Under the pieces are notes generated by a model. That model had not been told where the DNA came from. It made no database searches and was given only the letters and a program-made list of their open reading frames with translations. A DNA stretch of 7,382 bases from Kiritimatiellales bacterium. Its GTDB lineage: Bacteria; Verrucomicrobiota; Kiritimatiellia; Kiritimatiellales; Pontiellaceae. Location: the NCBI GenBank assembly GCA_015486775.1, contig WFRA01000033.1, positions 1-7,382 on the forward strand. Direction: 5' to 3'. Below are positions 1 through 7,382 of the stretch, in pieces. Position numbers and translations under genes: made by a program. Each line of letters starts with the position of its first letter. Within the stretch, counting starts at the first letter, position 1.

Positions 1-2830
<2,830 letters not shown>

Positions 2831-2831
<1 letters not shown>

Positions 2832-2851
2832 CGAGTAATGCGTAATTCGTA
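2831..2851 (+). repeat. Heptamer repeat, three units, abutting the metH stop
   Basis: Three 7-bp units read ACGAGTA, ATGCGTA and ATTCGTA, consensus NNKCGTA with one deviation. They start on the last base of the metH stop codon (2829-2831). The same heptamer family recurs after the stop of the HAD gene at 6692-6719. Confidence 0.65.
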
Positions 2852-2861
2852 AACCCCTCCC

Positions 2862-2890
2862 TTGACAAGGGCGTAAATCAGGAATAAAAC
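2862..2890 (+). promoter_or_regulatory. Putative sigma70-type promoter for the ATPase gene
   Basis: TTGACA at 2862-2867 is an exact -35 consensus. After a 17-bp spacer, TAAAAC at 2885-2890 matches four of six -10 positions. The expected transcription start, about seven bases downstream, falls near 2897, at or next to the ATG at 2898. The ATPase would therefore have an extremely short or absent leader when transcribed from here. Only the motif match supports this call. Confidence 0.5.
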
Positions 2891-2897
2891 TCCCGAT

Positions 2898-4076
2898 ATG
2901 CAATATTACATACAGCGAATTTTATCTAAAAAAGTTGTAGGCCACCTTCAGACCACTCCGGCGGTGGCTCTGCTCGGGCCGCGCCAATGCGGAAAATCAA
3001 CCCTGGCCAACAGGCTCCTCGAAGAGCGACCGAACATGCTTATTCTAGACATGGAAAGACCGCAGGATCGTGCCATGCTCGAAGATCCCGAAGCCTTCCT
3101 CAGCGCAAACAGCAACCAACTCATCTGCCTGGACGAGGTGCAGCGTGTTCCCGAGCTTTTTCCCATTCTGCGATATGCCATCGATCAACACGGAGGAACT
3201 GGCCGATTCCTGCTACTCGGTTCGGCATCGCGCGACCTGATCGAGCAGGCCTCCGAGTCGCTGGCCGGCCGCATTGCCTACCTGGAACTAACCCCGTTTC
3301 TCTGGCAAGAGGCCAATCTCCAAAACATCAAATTCAACGACTATTGGACACGGGGCGGCTTCCCCCGCAGTCTTTTGGCAAGCTCCAATGGCACCAGCAT
3401 GGAATGGCGGCAAGAATTTGTTCGAAGCTTTTTGGAACGCGACCTCCTGCAGCTCAAGCCTCGGCTTTCCCCAGAACGGGCTCGGCGTCTTTGGATCATG
3501 GTCGCCCACTGCCACGGGCGCGTCCTAAACAAATCCCAGCTTGCTGCGGCACTCGATGTGGATGCCCATACCATCGGCTCCTATCTAGACCTTCTCGAAG
3601 CCGCTTTCATGATTCGGCGCTTGCCCCCCTACCATTCCAATCTTCGGAAGCGGCTGGTTAAAAGCCCGAAGATTTATATCCGCGACACCGGCATCCTGCA
3701 CACGCTGCTGGGCATTCAGGATTTCAACGCCCTGCTCGCCCATCCTGTCCGGGGATTCTCATGGGAAAGCCTGATCATCGACCAGATCCTCGCTCGGCTC
3801 CATCCCTTGGCTCAAGCCTCCTTCTATCGGAGCGCAAAAGGAGCCGAAGCGGATCTATTAATCGAGCATAACGGAAAAACAATCCTTCTCGAAATGAAGG
3901 CCTCCTCCGCGCCGAAAATGGAACGGGGCTTCTGGAACGTCCTTGCCGACATCGATCCTCTTTTTGCCCGCGTCATTGCCCCTATCGAGCGGCGCTACCC
4001 CCTCAAACAAGGGGTAGAGGTGGTGCCACTGAACGAAATCATCACCGAAGGCCTCTCCGAAGGATGGCTACAATAA
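2898..4076 (+). CDS. AAA-family ATPase with C-terminal DUF4143 domain
   Basis: This 392-residue protein has the two-part layout of the AAA_14/DUF4143 family, whose cellular role is mostly unknown. The N-terminal ATPase has Walker A GPRQCGKST at 27-35, Walker B LICLDE ending at D79-E80, and a sensor-like LLLGSASRDL at 105-114 followed by SLAGRIAYLELTPF. The middle (about 190-265) looks like a winged-helix region (LNKSQLAAALDVDAHTIGSYLDLLE). The C-terminus has a PD-(D/E)XK-like pattern: E290 (SWES), E317/D319 (GAEADLLIE) and E332-M-K334 (LLEMKAS), typical of DUF4143. No signal peptide or membrane segment is seen. The best upstream AGGA (2880-2883) is 14 bases from the ATG, too far for a good ribosome site. 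The gene lies 66 bp after metH and 22 bp before the fused MTHFR gene. It has no evident tie to methionine synthesis and looks like an accessory insertion. Nuclease activity is not established for this domain. Confidence 0.92.
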   Translation: MQYYIQRILSKKVVGHLQTTPAVALLGPRQCGKSTLANRLLEERPNMLILDMERPQDRAMLEDPEAFLSANSNQLICLDEVQRVPELFPILRYAIDQHGGTGRFLLLGSASRDLIEQASESLAGRIAYLELTPFLWQEANLQNIKFNDYWTRGGFPRSLLASSNGTSMEWRQEFVRSFLERDLLQLKPRLSPERARRLWIMVAHCHGRVLNKSQLAAALDVDAHTIGSYLDLLEAAFMIRRLPPYHSNLRKRLVKSPKIYIRDTGILHTLLGIQDFNALLAHPVRGFSWESLIIDQILARLHPLAQASFYRSAKGAEADLLIEHNGKTILLEMKASSAPKMERGFWNVLADIDPLFARVIAPIERRYPLKQGVEVVPLNEIITEGLSEGWLQ

Positions 4077-4098
4077 CCTTCAAACCCAACCGGAACCT

Positions 4099-5934
4099 AT
4101 GATGAAAAACATACTCGAACGCATCACCGACCACCCCCTCATTTTTGACGGAGCCATGGGCACGATGATCTACTCCAAAGGCGTGTTCATCAACACCTGC
4201 TACGAGCACCTGTGCGTCACCAATCCAAAACTCATCCTCGGCATCCACCGCGAATATGCCGATGCGGGAGCCGACGTGATCGAAACCAACTCGTTCGGCG
4301 CCAACCGCGCCAAGCTGCAAGGACACGGCCTGGCCGACCAGCTCGAAGCCATCAACCGCGCCGCCGTCCGGCTGGCGCGCGAAGCGGCGGGCGGCCACGC
4401 ACTCGTTGCCGGCTCGGTCGGCCCCGTGCTCAAGCCCCGGCAGGTTTTTCTTGAATCCAAGGCGGACGGCCTGCGGGAAACCTTCCGCGAACAGCTCGCG
4501 GTGCTGGCCGACGAAGGGGTCGACTTTTTCATGCTCGAAACCTTTACCCATATCCAAGAAGCACAACTCGCCGCGCAAGTGGCGCAGGAGTTCAACCTCC
4601 CCGTCTTTGTCTCCATGACCGTCGGGAAAGAGGGCGAAAGCGCCAAAGGGCGCCCCATCGAACAAATTATCCAAACTCTGGAAAACGACGACCACATCGA
4701 CGGCATTGGACTCAACTGCGGGGTGGGGCCGGCGGCGGCCTACAGCAACGCCGAACGCGCCCTGCCCCACACCAGCAAGCCGCTGGTGGTGATGGCCAAC
4801 GCCGGTCTGCCGCAGGAGGTAGACGGACGGATGATCTACATGGCCTCGCCGGAATATTTTACCGAATACGCCAAACGCATGATCGAGCTGGGCGTGCGCG
4901 GGGTCGGCGGATGCTGCGGCACCACCCCCGCCGACATTGCCGAGATGGCCAAGAGCATCAAATCCATGACCGGCGTAAAACAGCACGTCGCCATCGCCAG
5001 CCACACCGAGCAGGAAGCCCCGCAAGTCGACGTGGTTCCAATGGCTGGAAAATGCGCCTTCGCCGCCAAACTCGCATCCGGCGAAAAAGTCACCAGCATC
5101 GAGATCACCCCGCCCCGCTCCATCGATTTGAAACCGATGCTCGACAAGTGCCGCACCTGCAAGGAGGCGGGCATCGACGCCATCAACATTCCCGACGGGC
5201 CGCGAGCAAGCGCGCGCATCTCACCGATGGTCGCCGCGCTGGCGATCGAGCGCGAAGTGGGCATCGAAACCGTCCTGCACTACTGTTGCCGCGACCGCAA
5301 TCTGATCGGCATGCAATCCGACCTGCTCGGCGGCTATGCGGGCGGCCTGCGCAACTATCTCATCATCACCGGCGATCCGCCCAAGCTCGGCGACTATCCC
5401 GACTCCACCCCCGTCTTCGATGTCGATGCCGTGGGGCTGACGCAGGTGGTGACCAATCTCAACCACGGCGTGGACGTGGGCGGCAACCCGATCGACCCGC
5501 CAACCGGCATCCTGATTGGCGTAGGTGCCAACCCGTGCGCCGTCGAACCCGAGCGCGAGTTGCAGCACTACCTCAACAAAATCAACGCCGGGGCGGAATA
5601 TGCCATCACCCAGCCCATTTTCGATCCCGAAGCCCTGCTGCGCTTCATGGATGCGGCGGCAGCGCGGGGCGGCAACATTCCCGTCGTTGCCGGGGTCTGG
5701 CCGCTGGTCTCGTTCCGCAATGCCGAATTCCTCGCCAACGAGGTTCCCGGCGTCGAAATCCCCGATGTCATTCTGGAGCGAATGAGCCATGCCAAAACCA
5801 AAGAGGATGGCCGCAAGCTCGGCATCGAAATCGCTCGCGAGATCTGCGAAGCCATCGCCGACCGCGTGGCGGGCTATCAGGTCAGCGCCCCCTTTGGCAT
5901 CGTCGGCCTCGCCCTCCAAGTACTGGAATCATGA
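4099..5934 (+). CDS. yitJ: Bifunctional homocysteine S-methyltransferase / 5,10-methylenetetrahydrofolate reductase
   Basis: This 611-residue protein matches the YitJ type of fused enzyme in length and order. Residues about 8-290 form a homocysteine methyltransferase barrel: DGAMGTM at 17-23, ETNSF at 62-66, and the zinc-binding cysteines C207 (GLNCG) and C272/C273 (GGCCGTT). A linker at about 293-318 leads to an FAD-dependent methylenetetrahydrofolate reductase barrel: E335 in SIEITPPRS (equivalent to catalytic Glu28 of E. coli MetF), CCRDRN, GDPP from 425, and Q505 in ITQPIFD (equivalent to E. coli Gln183). The reductase half makes 5-methyl-THF, the substrate of MetH encoded upstream. The methyl donor of the first half cannot be read from sequence. 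Two ATGs in tandem (4099, 4102) follow a weak GGA at 4092-4094; 4102 has better spacing, so the start may be one codon later. The 22-bp gap after the ATPase suggests cotranscription. Confidence 0.95.
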   Translation: MMKNILERITDHPLIFDGAMGTMIYSKGVFINTCYEHLCVTNPKLILGIHREYADAGADVIETNSFGANRAKLQGHGLADQLEAINRAAVRLAREAAGGHALVAGSVGPVLKPRQVFLESKADGLRETFREQLAVLADEGVDFFMLETFTHIQEAQLAAQVAQEFNLPVFVSMTVGKEGESAKGRPIEQIIQTLENDDHIDGIGLNCGVGPAAAYSNAERALPHTSKPLVVMANAGLPQEVDGRMIYMASPEYFTEYAKRMIELGVRGVGGCCGTTPADIAEMAKSIKSMTGVKQHVAIASHTEQEAPQVDVVPMAGKCAFAAKLASGEKVTSIEITPPRSIDLKPMLDKCRTCKEAGIDAINIPDGPRASARISPMVAALAIEREVGIETVLHYCCRDRNLIGMQSDLLGGYAGGLRNYLIITGDPPKLGDYPDSTPVFDVDAVGLTQVVTNLNHGVDVGGNPIDPPTGILIGVGANPCAVEPERELQHYLNKINAGAEYAITQPIFDPEALLRFMDAAAARGGNIPVVAGVWPLVSFRNAEFLANEVPGVEIPDVILERMSHAKTKEDGRKLGIEIAREICEAIADRVAGYQVSAPFGIVGLALQVLES

Positions 5935-5986
5935 TTTGCGACAGTTATCCCTATTCGTTGTTGATTCCGGTCGGTTCGCGTGGGAA

Positions 5987-5998
5987 CATCCTAGGATG
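5987..5998. other. 12-bp perfect palindrome in the gap before the HAD gene
   Basis: CATCCTAGGATG is self-complementary and lies about 28 bp upstream of the chosen HAD start. Its last three bases are an in-frame ATG (5996) that could serve as an alternative start but lacks a ribosome site. It could be an operator for a dimeric regulator, but a single short palindrome is weak evidence. Confidence 0.25.
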
Positions 5999-6011
5999 AA
6001 CACCAGTTCGG

Positions 6012-6017
6012 AAGGAG
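6012..6017 (+). promoter_or_regulatory. Ribosome binding site deciding the HAD start
   Basis: AAGGAG lies eight bases before the ATG at 6026, optimal spacing for a Shine-Dalgarno site. The in-frame upstream starts at 5789 (inside the MTHFR gene) and 5996 have no comparable site. Confidence 0.8.
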
Positions 6018-6025
6018 ACCAACGA

Positions 6026-6691
6026 ATGCTCAACGCTGTTATTTTTGATTTTGACGGAATTATCGTGGATAGCGAACCGATGCACTACCGCGCCTTCTGC
6101 AAGATTCTCGAACCGCTAGGCATGGGATTTTCCTGGGACGACTATTGCTCGATCTATATTGGATACGACGACCGCGATGCCTTCCGCGAGGCCTTCAAGG
6201 CGCAGGGGGAAAAAATCTGCCATCAGGATCTCAAGCAGATGATTGCCGAGAAGGCGGAGGTTTTCCAGCAACTGATCGCCAACGGGGAGCTAAATCCGCT
6301 TCCCGGCGCAATCGAGCTAATCGAAAGCATCCCCGCCCGGTTGCCCGTCGCCCTCTGTAGCGGTGCGTTGCGGCAGGACATTGATCCAATCATTGGAAAC
6401 CTTGGCATTGCCGATGCCTTCAACGTGATTGTCACGGCGGAGGATACCAAAAAAAGCAAACCCGATCCCGCCCCGTACCGGCTGGCCTGCCAAAAGCTCG
6501 GCTTGAAAGATCCCTCCACCGCCATCGCCATCGAGGACACGCCGCTCGGCATCGTCTCGGCCAAGGGCGCGGGGCTGAAGGTGCTGGCCGTAACCAATAG
6601 CTACGACCGCGAATACCTACTCGAAGCCGATGCCGTGACCGACTCGCTCGAAAACGTCTCCCGCAGCTCGCTCGAAGACATGGTGATCTAG
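6026..6691 (+). CDS. HAD-superfamily hydrolase, beta-phosphoglucomutase/phosphatase-like
   Basis: This 221-residue protein has the length of cytosolic HAD subfamily I phosphatases and phosphomutases. Motif I is DFDGIIVDS with nucleophile D8 and acid/base D10; the cap (about 17-90) is the helical type; motif II is the serine in LCSGALR (S112); motif III is K145 in KSKPDP; motif IV is E170-D171 in IAIEDTPLGI, with the GIVSAKGAGLKVLAV tail usual for this family. All catalytic residues are present, so it should be active on a small phosphorylated metabolite. The substrate (sugar phosphate, phosphoglycolate or other) cannot be told. The start is set by the AAGGAG eight bases upstream and by motif I lying at the very N-terminus, as is usual. 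It lies 91 bp after the fused MTHFR gene and 96 bp before purC on the same strand, so cotranscription is possible but not shown. Confidence 0.92.
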   Translation: MLNAVIFDFDGIIVDSEPMHYRAFCKILEPLGMGFSWDDYCSIYIGYDDRDAFREAFKAQGEKICHQDLKQMIAEKAEVFQQLIANGELNPLPGAIELIESIPARLPVALCSGALRQDIDPIIGNLGIADAFNVIVTAEDTKKSKPDPAPYRLACQKLGLKDPSTAIAIEDTPLGIVSAKGAGLKVLAVTNSYDREYLLEADAVTDSLENVSRSSLEDMVI

Positions 6692-6719
6692 ATTCGTATT
6701 GCGTACTGCGTATTTCGTA
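6692..6719 (+). repeat. Heptamer repeat, four units, abutting the HAD stop
   Basis: Four 7-bp units read ATTCGTA, TTGCGTA, CTGCGTA and TTTCGTA (consensus NTKCGTA), starting on the first base after the TAG stop. It is the same repeat family as at 2831-2851. No stem-loop with a T-run is seen in the rest of the gap to purC. Confidence 0.75.
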
Positions 6720-6774
6720 TTTGCCTCGCGCGGATTCATCCCATAAAACAACCGGACATTGGAAACCATCAACC

Positions 6775-6781
6775 AGAGGAG
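6775..6781 (+). promoter_or_regulatory. Ribosome binding site of purC
   Basis: AGAGGAG ends six bases before the ATG at 6788. It is the strongest Shine-Dalgarno match in this gap and fixes the purC start. Confidence 0.8.
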
Positions 6782-6787
6782 CAGCAA

Positions 6788-7382
6788 ATGACCCCGGCAG
6801 CCACCACCATCGACCTTCCAGGCATTGAAAAATTCAAAAGCGGAAAAGTGCGCGAAGTCTACGACCTCGGCGACCAATATCTCTTCGTCGCCTCCGACCG
6901 CATCTCCGCCTTCGACTGCGTCATGCCCAACGGCATCCCCGACAAGGGCCGCGTGCTCAACATGATCTCCAAATTCTGGTTCGACCGCACCGGCGATGTC
7001 GTCAAGAACCACATGATCTCCACCGATATCGCCGACTTCCCCGCCGCGCTGCAACAACATGCCGAGCTGCTCGAAGGCCGCTCCATGCTAGTGAAAAAGG
7101 CCGAGCTACTACCGATCGAATGTATCGTGCGCGGCTACTTGATCGGCTCCGGCTGGAAGGAATACCAAAAATCTGGAACCATCGGCGGCATGCCGCTGCG
7201 CGCCGGATACAAAATGGCCGGCAAGCTCGACGAAGCCATCTTCACCCCCTCCACCAAAGCCGACGAAGGCCACGACGAAAACATTTCCATCGATCGGATG
7301 AAAGGGATCATCGGCGAGGAACTCGGGCAGCAGCTCATCGACATCAGCATCAACCTATATAAAACCGCCGCCGACTATGCAC
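6788..7382 (+). CDS. purC: Phosphoribosylaminoimidazole-succinocarboxamide (SAICAR) synthase, 3'-partial
   Basis: PurC joins CAIR and aspartate with ATP to give SAICAR in de novo purine synthesis. The first 198 residues are present and the frame runs open off the window end. Family motifs appear in order: SGKVREVYDLGD (18-29, phosphate-binding start), VASDRISAFDCVMPNGIPDKG (34-54), LPIECIVRGYLIGSGWKEY (108-126), and TPSTKADEGHDENIS (153-167). The segment with SGWKEYQKSGTIGGMPLRAG marks the longer, yeast ADE1-like form (about 290-300 residues) rather than the short form of about 240 residues found in E. coli and Bacillus. The start follows a good ribosome site. About a third of the gene lies beyond the window. 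Confidence 0.97.
   Translation, partial: MTPAATTIDLPGIEKFKSGKVREVYDLGDQYLFVASDRISAFDCVMPNGIPDKGRVLNMISKFWFDRTGDVVKNHMISTDIADFPAALQQHAELLEGRSMLVKKAELLPIECIVRGYLIGSGWKEYQKSGTIGGMPLRAGYKMAGKLDEAIFTPSTKADEGHDENISIDRMKGIIGEELGQQLIDISINLYKTAADYA

Noticed and set aside
2859..2871. CCCTT-GAC-AAGGG as a terminator after metH
   Set aside because: The stem is only five pairs and no T-run follows; the same bases form a perfect -35 hexamer, which is a better reading.
4042..5025. 327-codon open frame on the minus strand
   Set aside because: It is antisense to the Hcy methyltransferase domain, with no recognisable motif or ribosome site.
4911..5999. 362-codon Arg/Pro/His-rich frame on the plus strand
   Set aside because: It overlaps the clear MTHFR domain in another frame and has the composition of an out-of-frame reading of GC-rich codons.
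5789..6025. N-terminal extension of the HAD gene back to 5789 or 5996
   Set aside because: It would overlap the end of the MTHFR gene or lack a ribosome site; the extra residues are not HAD-like and the ATG at 6026 has AAGGAG at ideal spacing.
5935..6025. Promoter or riboswitch in the gap before the HAD gene
   Set aside because: No pair of -35/-10 boxes at acceptable spacing was found and 91 bp is too short for a cobalamin riboswitch; only a ribosome site and a short palindrome are clear.

Overview
This window is a one-direction (+ strand) stretch of a GC-rich bacterial chromosome. It carries five protein genes: the end of cobalamin-dependent methionine synthase (metH), an AAA/DUF4143 ATPase, a fused homocysteine methyltransferase/methylenetetrahydrofolate reductase (YitJ type), a small HAD-family phosphatase, and the start of SAICAR synthase (purC). 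Gene content and codon use fit a GC-rich, probably Gram-negative, free-living bacterium. The long ADE1-like PurC, the fused MTHFR and the palindromic and heptamer repeats would suit the PVC/Kiritimatiellota group, but that placement is a weak inference from recalled genomes, not something the sequence proves.

Region by region: 1-2831 is metH, cut at its 5' end. The linker between the (upstream) homocysteine domain and the pterin domain holds an in-frame palindromic insertion at about 56-205. It has perfect 23-bp inverted arms flanked on both sides by 12-bp tandem repeats that are themselves related in inverted orientation. 2832-2897 is a short gap with a heptamer repeat abutting the stop codon and a good sigma70-type promoter. 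2898-4076 is the ATPase. 4099-5934 is the fused Hcy methyltransferase/MTHFR. 5935-6025 is a gap with a strong ribosome binding site at its end. 6026-6691 is the HAD hydrolase. 6692-6787 again starts with a heptamer repeat directly after a stop codon. 6788-7382 is purC, cut at its 3' end.

The genes fit together as a folate/one-carbon and methionine block. The MTHFR half makes 5-methyl-THF, which MetH uses to methylate homocysteine. PurC belongs to purine synthesis, which also draws on folate. The ATPase has no evident link to this pathway; it sits between the two methionine genes like an inserted accessory gene. No cobalamin or SAM riboswitch, tRNA, rRNA, CRISPR array or transposase gene is visible. 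The most unusual item is the palindrome inside metH, which lengthens the protein by about 40 residues while keeping the frame open.
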